Part shown: piece by piece, positions 25,302 to 34,842 of the stretch
Layout of the letters: every line of letters begins with the position of its first letter
Position numbering within the stretch: the first letter of the stretch is position 1
Assembly (NCBI GenBank): GCA_902787555.1
Contig: CADAGO010000015.1
Span: 1 to 53,097 of the forward strand
Direction: 5' to 3'
DNA from: an uncultured Bacteroidales bacterium
GTDB taxonomy: Bacteria > Bacteroidota > Bacteroidia > Bacteroidales > Bacteroidaceae
DNA length: 53,097 bases
Notes under the pieces: model-generated
Seen by the model: the letters and a program-made list of their open reading frames with translations, nothing else
Database searches by the model: none
What the model was told of the DNA's origin: nothing
Translations under genes and position numbers: made by a program

Positions 25302-26686
25302 GTTACAATGCTTGGAGCACTTTCTTGTAGTGCATATATTTCATTTTTTTGATAGCACCCTCTTTTTGTAAACGGCCAATCGCTCTCGTGGCTGCATTAT
25401 CTGTGCATTCGAACACCTCCACGAACTGCTTCGAGGTGAACTCGTCTGGCAGTTTTCGGTAGCACTCCTGATAGCGTGTGGTGCGCTTGCGAGGAACGAA
25501 CATCTTGTTCTGGTCTTCGAAGTAGATGCGTGCCATCTCGCCGAAGAAGAAGTGCTGGCAGCGGTACTGAATCTCCATCGCCAGGCGGCAAAGTCGGCGG
25601 TCTTTCTCGTCCATCGTCAGGGTTTTCTTCTCCTGCCACTCGTCCCAGTGACGCATCAAGATGAAAGGTATCGCTACACCTATTCCGTAATACGGCACAC
25701 GTTTCAGCAAGATTCGGTCGGCTCTGTCGTTGTTGAATTCGGCTATCTCCAGCTTGTTCGACTGCCATTCGTAGGTCTCGTCGTTCAGGGGTTCGATAGG
25801 CAGTTCGCCCTCCACTTTATCCAACCGGTAAGCCCATTCCATGAGTGTTTCTCCAGCTTGCGGATTGCTCTCCTGCTTTCGGCTTGCGATACCCTTATCG
25901 GGCAGCGGGATCACCGCCAGTCGTGTAGACAATCCGTTTCCGAAATTACGCTGATTCACCTTCCTGCCCAAAGCATAGGGGGTGCCAGTAAAAACGAAGT
26001 TCCAATAGACATTGAACATACCCGTCACACTCTCCGTATTGGCGTACATCTGACCGTCCTCTTCGTTATGGAACGCCTTCAATTCAAGGATTTCACGGTC
26101 TTTCCAATCACCACCTTTATTCTGTTTTGTCGCGTTATCCAACTCTGCATCGAACGAGAACATGTGCAGGTTCAACGTCTGCCCCTTTACCGTCTCTACT
26201 GCCGCCGTCATGTGGCGGATGAATTCGCCTGTGGCTGTTCGGGCTGGGTGTATTCTAATGGGTACTGCAGGGCGTTTCAGGGCGTCACCCTTCTGTGCTT
26301 TTGTCGAAGTACTGCGCTCCGTACGGTTGTCCTTATAGTCGTTCACCTGATTGATCAGTTCCTGGTCCCTTTCTTTTATCGGTGCCATCAGGGCTTTGTA
26401 TATCTTCTCTACGAGATTCTTACCCGCACCTGGGTCACCGATGATGAAGATCGAGTAGTTCAGACGTCGCACGATGGAAGGCTCATACCAAAAGTGGTAC
26501 CACACCCGTGTCATCAGCGTGCCGAACATCGCAGCCGAGGAGAACAACACGGCAGGCAGTTTCATGGGGTGCACGTTCATGAACAACTCCTTCATGCAAG
26601 GGAACGACTTCGCCAGTTCCTGCAGCTCCTCAGCCCAATCGTTGAGTGGCAGCTGAGCATATATTGATGTCTTCTGCTCATTTGAT

Positions 26687-26755
26687 TCCCCTCCTTGGGC
26701 AATTCCGGAATCGGAGGAATTGGGGGCTCCGCCGGTGGGAGGGTTGGGGGAGGTC
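26687..26755 (-). repeat. GC-rich palindromic element inside the primase-like gene (linker 2)
   Basis: The DNA reads, on the coding strand, CCCCCAACCCTCCCACCGG, then nested inverted repeats including CAATTCC / GGAATTG (26700-26722), then CCAAGGAGGGGAATC. It encodes a Pro/Gly/Ser-rich linker (SPNPPTGGAPNSSDSGIAQG) between the primase-like and the P-loop domains. Confidence 0.6.
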
Positions 26756-27105
26756 TTCACGATCTCCTTAAACGTCTTTCCTGTCACCTCGGCAATGGCA
26801 GTCCGCATTTCGGCCGATGGCTGTTGCCACTCGTACTTCTTCTCCTTCTCAGCCATACGCTCGGCAGCACTGTTGACCGTACGCTCCACGTCCTCATTAC
26901 GTTCGTCGATGATTTCCTGCACCCACTTCTGAGCCTCCACCATGCGCTGCACCGCTTTCTTGTCGCCATCCAGCATGATGAGCAGGTCGCTCGCCAGTTT
27001 CAGGCTCTCCTTATGACGATTGCTGTTGGCTGCACACGGCAGTTTCTCTGCATAGCGGGCATCGATGATCTGCTGAACGTCGTAGCCGTGCCAGAGAAGA
27101 CCCCC

Positions 27106-27134
27106 TTCCTGTCCTCCCCCTGCATGGGGAGGAG
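27106..27134 (-). repeat. GC-rich palindromic element inside the primase-like gene (linker 1)
   Basis: A 7-bp stem CCTCCCC / GGGGAGG (27113-27119, 27126-27132) with loop CTGCAT encodes the linker STPPHAGGGQEGG. The reading frame passes through it intact. Confidence 0.6.
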
Positions 27135-27844
27135 TAGATACCGTTGATGGTGCTTTCTTATTAGCGGTCTGACCGCTCTTTCCTGCTCTATAGCTTTCGT
27201 TGAATTGCTCGGCAAACTCCTTATTCTCGTACGTGAAGAGTTCATCGCTGATGCTGATAATGTCCTGTTCGGTCGTCAGGAAGGCACCACGGCTGGCATC
27301 CTTGCACGATTCATCGAGTTTCAGCCCCAACTTGGCAGAGAAGTCCAGTTGGTTATCGATGAGATTGCCCACCTTCACATCAGCCGTGAACACCACCTTC
27401 AGCCCTTGTCCCGATGGGGTGACGAAAACAAGCAGAATTCGTGCCTTGTCCTCGTCGGACAATTTTGCATAGACGTCGTTCCAAATCTCACGGACATCAC
27501 CATCCAGATGGTCGTAGTCAGCTACCACCAGCCCGTTCAGTTTTACGTTCGCCTGATTACGCCAGCGACCCTTCAATGTCCTTTTCTCACCGGTTTTCTT
27601 GTTCGCCACCACTTTTTCCGACTCGTCGAATGTTCCGACGAATATAATCAGCGGCAGTTGCTTCTTTTTCTTGTCGTCGCCTTGTCGCCCTTCGCCAGTG
27701 CCGCACGAGCTTCAGCAACCAACTTGGCAGTGTGTGGCGCCCTGACGAGCGCCCAGAACTGCTCCAAACTTGCTACCTTCGTAGGTAGATAAAATCTCTG
27801 TTGAATACTAAACATAGTTACTTAGATTTTTTCGATTAAACAAT

Positions 27845-28171
27845 TTAGGGGAAAGGCACGAAGTCCAGTTCGCGGTCGATGAGAGCGTTCTTGGCAGCGT
27901 TCGTCTCACGCTCCAGCACGCTGATCACTCTTGCTGTGCCCAATGCCTTCTTCACTGAGCTGAAGAACTTCACTCGCTGCACCGATTCCTTCACCCATCC
28001 GTGCTCAAGCACCTTGATCAAGGTATCGTGCTTGCGTGGCTGGTTTTGTCTGATGTAGTGTTTAAACACCAACTTACCTGTCTTTTCGTCGCGTCGGATG
28101 GCTCCTTCCACCCGTTTGCCTGTTTCGAGGCTTGCGATAGCCTCTGCTGAGAATTCAACAAATTTCTTCAT
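27845..28171 (-). CDS. Hypothetical protein (108 residues) upstream of the primase-like gene
   Basis: The family is not recognised. The product is basic, about one third Lys/Arg, with MKKFVEFSAEAIASLETGKRVEGAIRRDEKTGKLVFKHYIRQ at the start, which could form a beta-hairpin, and a helical second half (KVLEHGWVKESVQRVKFFSSVKKALGTARV). No membrane segment or Cys cluster is seen. It has its own -7 element and directly precedes the primase-like gene, so it may be a nucleic-acid-binding partner; that is inference from charge and place only. Confidence 0.7.
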   Translation of the reverse strand: MKKFVEFSAEAIASLETGKRVEGAIRRDEKTGKLVFKHYIRQNQPRKHDTLIKVLEHGWVKESVQRVKFFSSVKKALGTARVISVLERETNAAKNALIDRELDFVPFP

Positions 28172-28267
28172 AATTTTCTTTCGTTTTTTTGGTTTTACAA
28201 TTTTCTTGAATCTCAGATATGCGCGCTGTTCTGATTTTCACATAGCAATGGATTTTTAAATCCGATG

Positions 28268-28275
28268 CAAAGTTA
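28268..28275 (-). promoter_or_regulatory. -7 element of the 108-residue gene and primase-like gene
   Basis: TAACTTTG on the minus strand, about 97 nt ahead of the ATG at 28171 and just downstream of the 164-residue gene. Confidence 0.55.
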
Positions 28276-28302
28276 AGGCTATTATTTCGCTGATAAAATG
28301 TT

Positions 28303-28797
28303 CTATTTATCAAAGCGCGGATTCCAGAAACTATTCCTTAATTTCTTCAATTCGCCAAACATATAATCATCAACTCCTTTGCCCAGATAACCTCGGTACG
28401 AACAGTCTTTATGATGCCCCTCCAGGGTGGCACAGATTTCGGAATCAGTCATACATTCATAGACCTGTAACGAGCGCAATACGCCCACGAGACGCATCAC
28501 ACCATTCTTGTTCAGCGATCGCTCTTTACGGGTACGAGCATCAGGAACGATAAGCGGTCGATACAGCTCGTCATCCAGTATTTCATCCCACAGTTCATCA
28601 ATCGAGTCACGAAATGCAGCCGTTACGAACGGACGCAGTCTATCTACGTACGCACGTACATTATCCTTTATTTTCTCTAAAGGAACGTTCTTGCGATTTA
28701 ACTTTACGTACAATCTCCCAGTATGCCAAAGAGCCAATACCTCCTCAGCCTTAATGCCCTCAACAGGGACTTTCACAAGCTTTGTAGCCATAACCAC
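28303..28797 (-). CDS. Hypothetical protein (164 residues), distal gene of the island operon region
   Basis: The family is not recognised. It is a soluble protein with a strand-rich start (VKVPVEGIKAEEVLALWHTGRLYVKLNRKNVPLEKIKDNVRAYVDRLRPFV), a helical acidic middle (DSIDELWDEILDDELYRPLIV) and a Cys/His-containing end (YECMTDSEICATLEGHHKDCSYRG). MVMATK offers two starts; the second Met is at 28791. It follows the 420-residue gene on the same strand after 217 bases that contain its own promoter and inverted repeats. Confidence 0.7.
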   Translation of the reverse strand: MVMATKLVKVPVEGIKAEEVLALWHTGRLYVKLNRKNVPLEKIKDNVRAYVDRLRPFVTAAFRDSIDELWDEILDDELYRPLIVPDARTRKERSLNKNGVMRLVGVLRSLQVYECMTDSEICATLEGHHKDCSYRGYLGKGVDDYMFGELKKLRNSFWNPRFDK

Positions 28798-28870
28798 GAA
28801 GTGTTGTGAGAAGGTCGAGGTGTTCGAACTTTATCTCGCGAGGACTCTCACGCAACTCGGGTTCATATTA

Positions 28871-28929
28871 GTGGGCATAACATAAAACATTGCCCACAAA
28901 CTCCATTTTGGAATCTGTGGGCAAAGATA
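28871..28929 (-). promoter_or_regulatory. Promoter with three copies of a GTGGGC dyad ahead of the 164-residue gene
   Basis: TATCTTTG at 28922-28929 (minus) is a good -7 element. Overlapping it and just downstream are GTGGGCA (28871-28877), TGCCCAC (28891-28897) and TGTGGGC (28916-28922), forming two alternating inverted repeats. They could be operator sites or alternative RNA stems in the 5' leader. Confidence 0.5.
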
Positions 28930-29014
28930 CTACGCTATGTTGAAAGATAAAAGTGATAAAATTGATAAGATTGATAAGAATCGTTTTTATCTTATCAGGG
29001 AATTTATCATCGGC

Positions 29015-30277
29015 TTAAACCAGCATCCTTTCTATTCGTTCATGCTGTTCTCTACTTAAATCAGTTGAAGAGTCTCCATAATTCGTGTGGTTCGAGATAT
29101 AGACTCTGATATTCTTCTTGCATAAGATATTGTTTATTTCTGCGACACTTACATTGAGGTCTAACTCATGCAAGAACAAGCCTATCATGTTACACACCAG
29201 TTTTTGGTTCATCTTCCATTCGTTATATCGTGGGTTCACTTTCTTCAATTTGCCAAACAAATCGTTATCCATGCATACTTTCTTGCACAATTGTTGCCAT
29301 TTCGCCCAATCCTCACCAAACAGCGACTTCAGATTCGCAGTATGCGTCAATATCTTCTTGCACATTTCCTTCATCTCGTTCTCTACAATTCCCTTTTCCT
29401 CAGGATTTTTCGGGACGAGTTTCTCCGTCGGAAGCAAATCGGCCTGTAGCAGCTTCCAAGTCTCAACAAAATTGAATAGCGATACCAATTCCTTACTTAG
29501 CATGGGGCGAGGGTCGATATGTGAAACACCGAAACGCTCCACGTTGGCAAACAGAAAACGCGACAACCCTTCAATGTCGATTCTCTTCTGCTCCACATCA
29601 TACACCAGCTCAAATTCATCGTCGTTTTTGAAAAAAGCCTGTTTGAACGAATCCAGTTCTATCTTCAGCCTTTCCTGCAAATGTTTCTTCAGGGTACGTT
29701 GGGAATATTGCAATCTCCACTTCTTATATTGCTTTCGGCAATCTTTCTGGTAATGCAACTTATAATTGTCAACCCACTTCTCGTATGATATCGCAAGCAG
29801 TTCTTCAGAAGGCGTATTCAAAAACTCTGATATCTGCATCAACACTTCGCTCAGAGCACGCATCGAGCACATCAGAATGGTAGGCACATCCTCACCTTTC
29901 ACCTCATGAAGAGCCTCCAGCGAACTGTCATAGATATCTACAGCCTGCTGACATTCCTTAAATCGCAGATAGCTATCCATCTCGTATTTGTACTCGCTCA
30001 CCAATACACTCTGCAACATGTAGGCAGACCTCACTTTGCGCATCATCTCCCATAGCTTTCCTCCCCACATCGCAAAGTTTACGTCATTGGCTTCACCCAA
30101 TGGCATACATTTTTGCCAGTCGTTCAATACCAGTTCAAAATATTTGGTAGTCCTACACACATCAACAGCCAGACTCAAACTCATTGCATTGAGTGAGAGC
30201 AAGCAAGAGCAGAGATTCAACGCCTCTACTTTCGTCTCTATGGTTGTCAGCATATTGTTTCCTGGTGTATTCGCCAT
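29015..30277 (-). CDS. Large hypothetical protein (420 residues) downstream of hsdR
   Basis: The family is not recognised. The protein is mainly alpha-helical and rich in Leu, Lys and Glu, with an N-terminal part with many Cys and Leu (ALNLCSCLLSLNAMSLSLAVDVCRTTKYFELVL), a basic central helix (CRKQYKKWRLQYSQRTLKKHLQERLK) and a C-terminal part ending EQHERIERMLV. No nucleotide-binding loop, nuclease motif or membrane helix is clear. It starts 43 bases after the hsdR stop with no visible promoter, so it is probably read with the type I restriction genes and may be an accessory of that defence operon. Confidence 0.7.
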   Translation of the reverse strand: MANTPGNNMLTTIETKVEALNLCSCLLSLNAMSLSLAVDVCRTTKYFELVLNDWQKCMPLGEANDVNFAMWGGKLWEMMRKVRSAYMLQSVLVSEYKYEMDSYLRFKECQQAVDIYDSSLEALHEVKGEDVPTILMCSMRALSEVLMQISEFLNTPSEELLAISYEKWVDNYKLHYQKDCRKQYKKWRLQYSQRTLKKHLQERLKIELDSFKQAFFKNDDEFELVYDVEQKRIDIEGLSRFLFANVERFGVSHIDPRPMLSKELVSLFNFVETWKLLQADLLPTEKLVPKNPEEKGIVENEMKEMCKKILTHTANLKSLFGEDWAKWQQLCKKVCMDNDLFGKLKKVNPRYNEWKMNQKLVCNMIGLFLHELDLNVSVAEINNILCKKNIRVYISNHTNYGDSSTDLSREQHERIERMLV

Positions 30278-30320
30278 AAATCATCGTCTACTTGAGTTGT
30301 CGTGTTATTGATTTGCGTTT

Positions 30321-32642
30321 TCACGCATATAGCCTATACTGGAAGTCCTTGAACACCTGCCTTGCCATAGGAGCACCGCCAAGGGCACTGATACCCTCCG
30401 GCACCGAACCGAACTTCAGTTCCAACAGCGTCTTGAGCTTATTCATCTTCAGTTCGTCAACACCCGAACGGATATAGGCACCCACCAAGTATTCCACAAA
30501 CTGCTGCTGGGCTGCTGTGAGCGACATGTAGTAGCTATTGATGCGCTCAGCACGTTCTCTGCGTTCGATGGGTGTGGTGGCATAGGCAATGTACTCCAGC
30601 ACATCCAGCAAGTCGCATTTCTCGGCATCTATGATCTTGCGGATATCTTTCAGCACGTCCTCGCCATAGCCCGCCTCTTCCAGTTTCTTCAACAAAGCAT
30701 CACGGGTATCTGGGTCTGCCCACATCTGATGCAGGTCGTCGCTCGACGAGAAGAAATCAGGTAACCTGCCAAACATTTCATTGATGAAATCATGCGTACT
30801 GACAGGCTTTCCGTCAGCTCCCCAGAACATCACGTCGTTGATAAACCTAATTCTTCGGGCACGTCCGTCCGAAAGTCTGATTTCCAACTGTTCCTTCTTG
30901 TCGTCATCATCACCCTCATCACCACCATCACTCACACCTTGCATTCCTGTCGGCTCTATGTCGGGGAAATAATCTTTATGGGTCTTACCACACGTACAAG
31001 GGTTATTACCACATTTCGGACAGATGGGAGGTCCATCCCAATCTGGTTGGTTGTATTTGTTGAATGCTCCCACGAAGTCCCAGATGGTGAAGTAATACTT
31101 TCCGTCGTAGATACGTGTTCCACGACCTACTATCTGCTTGTATTCTATCATCGAGTTCACAGGACGCAGCAGCACGATATGTCTCACGTTCTTCGCATCC
31201 ACACCCGTCGACAGCTTTTCCGATGTTGTCAGGATGGTGGGTATCGTCTTTTCGTTGTCCTTGAATTCCTCCAGGAATGTTTCGCCCGTTTCTCCATCGT
31301 TGGCAGTCACACGTTCACAATAGCCTTTCTTCCGCCTGTAGGCATTGATCATGTCGCGCACTTCTGCCGCATGGGCTTGCGTGCAACAGAACACAATGCC
31401 TTTTTCCGTTTCACCCATACCGTTCAGGAACTCCCTCACACGGGCTTCATCCCTCTGACGGATTTTGATGTTGCCGTTATAGAAGTCACCTTCCGTATAG
31501 GTCTTTCCCAATTGCACCTCACCGCTCACGACCTCATCATCAGGATTATACTGATATTCGTCGATGTTCGATTTCATCTTGATATGACGGAACGGAGTCA
31601 GGAAACCATCCTCGATACCTTGCTTCAAAGAATACTCGTAGGCATGATACGTAAAGTACTGATAGGTGTTGACGTTCTGTTCCACCCTTGGCGTTGCCGT
31701 CAGACCCAGTTGCACGGCGGGTTCGAAATACTCCAGTATGCCGCGCCAATTGCTTTCGTCCTTGGCACCTCCACGATGACACTCGTCAATAATCACAAGG
31801 TCGAAGAAATCCTTCGGGTATTGTCCGAAATAGGGCGAATCATCAGGGCCGCACATAAACGTCTGGAAGATGGTGAAAAAGATGCTGCCGTTTGTCGGTA
31901 CCTCTCCATTCTTTGCCACACTACCCGGCTTGATGCGCACCATCGCATCACTCTTGAAACCGCCGAAGTCTATCATGGCCTGATTTGCAAGCACATTCCT
32001 GTCGGCAAGGAACAGAATCCTCGGACGTGTACCCGTCTTTTTCAGGTTCCATCGTGTCTGGAACAATTTCCATGCTATCTGAAAGGCAATAAACGTCTTA
32101 CCGGTTCCTGTGGCAAGTGTCAGCAGGATGCGCCGTTCACCTTTGGCAATACCCTCCAACACCTTCCTTACTGCCGTTTCCTGATAATAGCGGGGCTGCT
32201 TTACACCATCGCTATAGAAAGGCTGCTCGTTCAGCTTGTCGCGCCATTCATTGGCAGGTCCATACACGCGCTGCCACAACTCATCTGGCGAAGGATACGA
32301 AGGCACGAAATCTTCTATGAACGTCTGGCGATCCATTTCCCAGATGTCGTTGCCGTTGGTAGCGTAGGTGTAGCGGACGCCCAGCATATCGGCATACTCC
32401 TTCGCCTGAGCCACACCCTCAGCATAACTCAGCTCGTCGCTCTTGGCTTCTACGACGGCCAGTTTCACACCGCGATAAATCAGCACATAGTCCGCCTTTT
32501 TCTGAACGCCTTTCTGCGAACGACTGATCTTCCCTCGCGTAAAGGTGTACTCGGTCGTGATGCGACTGCCTTCCGTCACACCCCACCCAGCAGCCTTCAA
32601 CTTCGGGTCTATCTTATGTAACCTGGTATCCGATTCGTTCAT
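30321..32642 (-). CDS. hsdR: Type I restriction endonuclease, R subunit
   Basis: HsdR translocates DNA with ATP and cuts it when the site is unmethylated. The 773-residue protein has the N-terminal nuclease fold with VVEAKSDEL (PD-(D/E)xK-type Glu-x-Lys at about residue 60), a superfamily-2 helicase with Walker A LATGTGKT, IIDECHRGG (DECH), LTATPR and the later IVGRGTRIYDGKYYF, and a C-terminal EcoEI-type R domain. A zinc-ribbon-like CPKCGNNPCTCGK is seen at about residues 538-550. It follows hsdS by 29 bases. Confidence 0.95.
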   Translation of the reverse strand: MNESDTRLHKIDPKLKAAGWGVTEGSRITTEYTFTRGKISRSQKGVQKKADYVLIYRGVKLAVVEAKSDELSYAEGVAQAKEYADMLGVRYTYATNGNDIWEMDRQTFIEDFVPSYPSPDELWQRVYGPANEWRDKLNEQPFYSDGVKQPRYYQETAVRKVLEGIAKGERRILLTLATGTGKTFIAFQIAWKLFQTRWNLKKTGTRPRILFLADRNVLANQAMIDFGGFKSDAMVRIKPGSVAKNGEVPTNGSIFFTIFQTFMCGPDDSPYFGQYPKDFFDLVIIDECHRGGAKDESNWRGILEYFEPAVQLGLTATPRVEQNVNTYQYFTYHAYEYSLKQGIEDGFLTPFRHIKMKSNIDEYQYNPDDEVVSGEVQLGKTYTEGDFYNGNIKIRQRDEARVREFLNGMGETEKGIVFCCTQAHAAEVRDMINAYRRKKGYCERVTANDGETGETFLEEFKDNEKTIPTILTTSEKLSTGVDAKNVRHIVLLRPVNSMIEYKQIVGRGTRIYDGKYYFTIWDFVGAFNKYNQPDWDGPPICPKCGNNPCTCGKTHKDYFPDIEPTGMQGVSDGGDEGDDDDKKEQLEIRLSDGRARRIRFINDVMFWGADGKPVSTHDFINEMFGRLPDFFSSSDDLHQMWADPDTRDALLKKLEEAGYGEDVLKDIRKIIDAEKCDLLDVLEYIAYATTPIERRERAERINSYYMSLTAAQQQFVEYLVGAYIRSGVDELKMNKLKTLLELKFGSVPEGISALGGAPMARQVFKDFQYRLYA

Positions 32643-32671
32643 AGTTTGTTATTTATAGTGAGTTTATCGAA

Positions 32672-33874
32672 CTATTCAAATACTTTTCTTAATAATGCTT
32701 GTTTCAGGGCATCGCACTCGGCGATGGTCTTTTGCAACACCTCCTCCAACTCACGGATATGAGCGGAAATGGCATCCAAACGAGAGACAATACGCTTCTG
32801 CTCGGAGAGAGGAGGAATAGCTATAGAGAGTTTCTCCCATTTTCCTTTATTAATGATAGGTAATGTCGCTTGTGAACTTGTTCCCTCCTTGATAACCATA
32901 TCCTTAAAGTCTTTGTTACGCATCGCGTAATATATGAATTTGAAATCGTAACCATTTGGGGGAGTTAACACATTAATCTGCTGATTACAAGAAACATCTC
33001 TTGTTAAGAAGCCAACTTTACTAATGGTTGCACCGATACAAACCATTAATATAGAACCAGCTTTAAATAATCTTCCTTTAGACACTCCCTCTTCACTAAG
33101 CTTCATCTCGCTATCATAATCGATATTGCCACATCCGTCGAAGTCTATTTCAGATGGCCTAATAAAAGGAATAAAATCGCCATAGTTAGCTTTATCATCT
33201 TTTGAAGGAGTTGTTCCTGTTTGTGTTAAGCCAATTTCTTTCAATGTTCTCTCCTCCCATCCTTCTTTTGGCTCCATAGCCTTGGTGAGAGCCTTTTGGA
33301 AGAGAGTACGAGCTTCGCTCAACTGCTTTTCTGCATTCGCTTTCAGTTCGTCGATATGGGCAAAGGCGGAATCAAGACGAGAAACAATACGCTGCTGCTC
33401 GGCTTTAGTAGGTACAGGAACTTGCATTTCTGCAAGATTCTTTTGTGATACCGTTTGAGCGGCCGCACCTTTAGCTATTGACCATATATATTTCTGAGCC
33501 TTCTCAGACTTCATATAATAGGAGAGATAATCATGATTTGTCTCAATATTTTTGAACACGACAAACTGAGGGTTTATTGTAGCTTTGTGAGGGAGGTCTC
33601 TTACAAGAGCTGTTTTTCCGACTGATGCTGTTTTTACCAATAAAATATCACCTGGATAAATCATTATTTCTGGTGATTCTTCGTATTTTGCCCAAGTGAT
33701 ATAGGAACATTTGCTATAATCCATCTCACCATTTACAATATTTGATGGTGAAAGTGTTATAGCTCCATCATTGGGGGAGCCAACTAAATCAGCTTTAGTA
33801 TAGCCACGGAAGCCAATCCTGCCAAATATTTCACAGACCTCCCCTAACTTCTTATATGTCCAGCCTTCTTTCAT
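32672..33874 (-). CDS. hsdS: Type I restriction-modification specificity subunit
   Basis: HsdS sets the split DNA recognition site. The 400-residue protein shows two target recognition domains, each followed by a helical conserved region with the shared wording EQ(Q/K)RIVSRLD: one near residues 175-215, the other near the C-terminus. The N-terminal TRD begins WTYKKLGEVCEIFGRIGFRGY, the second WEERTLKEIGLTQTGTTPSKDD. I use the start at 33874, which overlaps the stop of the Fic gene in ATGA; a longer start at 33901 would overlap further. The recognition sequence cannot be read from sequence alone. Confidence 0.94.
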   Translation of the reverse strand: MKEGWTYKKLGEVCEIFGRIGFRGYTKADLVGSPNDGAITLSPSNIVNGEMDYSKCSYITWAKYEESPEIMIYPGDILLVKTASVGKTALVRDLPHKATINPQFVVFKNIETNHDYLSYYMKSEKAQKYIWSIAKGAAAQTVSQKNLAEMQVPVPTKAEQQRIVSRLDSAFAHIDELKANAEKQLSEARTLFQKALTKAMEPKEGWEERTLKEIGLTQTGTTPSKDDKANYGDFIPFIRPSEIDFDGCGNIDYDSEMKLSEEGVSKGRLFKAGSILMVCIGATISKVGFLTRDVSCNQQINVLTPPNGYDFKFIYYAMRNKDFKDMVIKEGTSSQATLPIINKGKWEKLSIAIPPLSEQKRIVSRLDAISAHIRELEEVLQKTIAECDALKQALLRKVFE

Positions 33875-34842
33875 GCCTCGTCCTCCTTTATAATCTCCCA
33901 ATGACCACCCTTGGCACCACCTATGCGCTGGATAAAGCCATTGGCTCGTAACTGACGAATTACTTTCTTCACGCCACTTTCTGAAAGTCCTGTCTCATCC
34001 TGCAATTCACGAATGGTGACAGAAGGATTGCGACGCATGGCTGCAAGAATTTTCTGGTTACTTTTCTGGTTACTTTTCTGGTTACTTTCTTGCATTTCCT
34101 GCAAAGCCTGCTTTAAGCAATTCAGCATAAATGTGATGAAAACGGAGCTGTTAGCTTCCGAGTCGCTCTGGGCTATCGCTGCATAATAATCCTGCTGGTG
34201 TTCCTTGACAATAGTCTCTACAGGAATCCATGCAAAGATGGGGTTCCACTGCATCAGCAGAAGTGTTTGCCACATTCGCCCCATACGTCCGTTACCATCG
34301 GCAAATGGGTGGATGAACTCAAACTCATAATGGAATACGCACGAACTGACCAGCGGATGCACTTTCGTCTTCTTCACCCAGTCCAACAAATCTGCCATCA
34401 GAAGAGGGACGCGTTGGGCAGGTGGTGCCATGTGGACACATTTCTGACCATCAAACACACCAACACTTCCTTGACGATAGCAACCGTTTTCTTTCACCAA
34501 ATCCGTCATCATCAGCTTATGTGCCTTGAGCAGATCTTTCTCCTTATAGGGATTTAGTTCTAAAAGAAGTTCGTACGCATCTATGGCATTCTTCACCTCC
34601 TGAATCTCATTAGGGGAACCAAGTACACGTTTTCCTTCCAAGATTGCCGTCACCTGATCGATGGATAGCGAGTTATTTTCAATCGCAAGTGACGACTGAA
34701 TCGTCTTGATGCGATTCTCCTTGCGCAAATGGGGAGCAGGCAATTGCTCGGCAGTAGCAGTCAGATGCCCCACTTTCTCTGCTATATCCGCTATCAACGA
34801 CGTTATCTCGTCCGTTATTGTGAATGGTGGTACGTAACTCAT
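33871..34842 (-). CDS. Fic domain protein with C-terminal winged helix, inside the type I restriction operon
   Basis: Fic enzymes usually transfer AMP to target proteins. The 323-residue protein has the full motif HPFADGNGRMGR (178-189) with catalytic His178 and all phosphate-binding residues, so it should be active. The inhibitory helix motif SLAIEN (Ser51, Glu55, Asn56) is N-terminal, as in class II self-inhibited Fic proteins. An N-terminal DUF4172-like segment precedes it. A repeat SNQK x3 (253-264) leads to a winged helix (ILAAMRRNPSVTIRELQDETGLSESGVKKVIRQLRANGFIQRIGG). Its ATG overlaps the hsdM stop and its stop overlaps the hsdS start, so it is coupled into the restriction operon. Similar Fic genes are known in such loci; its target is unknown. 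Confidence 0.92.
   Translation of the reverse strand: MSYVPPFTITDEITSLIADIAEKVGHLTATAEQLPAPHLRKENRIKTIQSSLAIENNSLSIDQVTAILEGKRVLGSPNEIQEVKNAIDAYELLLELNPYKEKDLLKAHKLMMTDLVKENGCYRQGSVGVFDGQKCVHMAPPAQRVPLLMADLLDWVKKTKVHPLVSSCVFHYEFEFIHPFADGNGRMGRMWQTLLLMQWNPIFAWIPVETIVKEHQQDYYAAIAQSDSEANSSVFITFMLNCLKQALQEMQESNQKSNQKSNQKILAAMRRNPSVTIRELQDETGLSESGVKKVIRQLRANGFIQRIGGAKGGHWEIIKEDEA
34050..34085 (-). repeat. Three perfect 12-bp repeats in the Fic gene
   Basis: TTTTCTGGTTAC (plus-strand form) occurs three times in a row and encodes SNQK three times in the linker before the winged helix. Gain or loss of units would change linker length but not the frame. Confidence 0.85.

Larger units (their letters stand above)
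25303..27815 (-). pseudogene. VirE_N/DUF3987 primase-helicase-like gene with a frameshift near its start
   Basis: The gene starts at 27815 (MFSIQQRFYLPTKVASLEQFWALV) but this frame stops at 27648 after 55 residues. The protein continues in another frame with KKKKQLPLIIFVGTFDES, then FVTPSGQGLKVVF and a 769-residue body. Joining both needs one base added near 27672-27690, probably a lost G in a GGC repeat region. The N-terminal half is a VirE_N (BT4734-like) primase-like domain (VADYDHLDGDVR), the C-terminal half a DUF3987 P-loop domain; the Walker A reads GDPGAGKN (residues 392-399 of the body), with Asn where Ser/Thr is usual. Two linkers derive from palindromic repeats. Loss of function or a sequencing error are both possible. 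Confidence 0.8.

Noticed and set aside
27655-27680. Programmed -1 frameshifting to join the two parts of the primase-like gene
   Set aside because: The A-rich stretch does not form a proper slippery heptamer in the frame used, and no stem follows at the needed distance; an indel is simpler.
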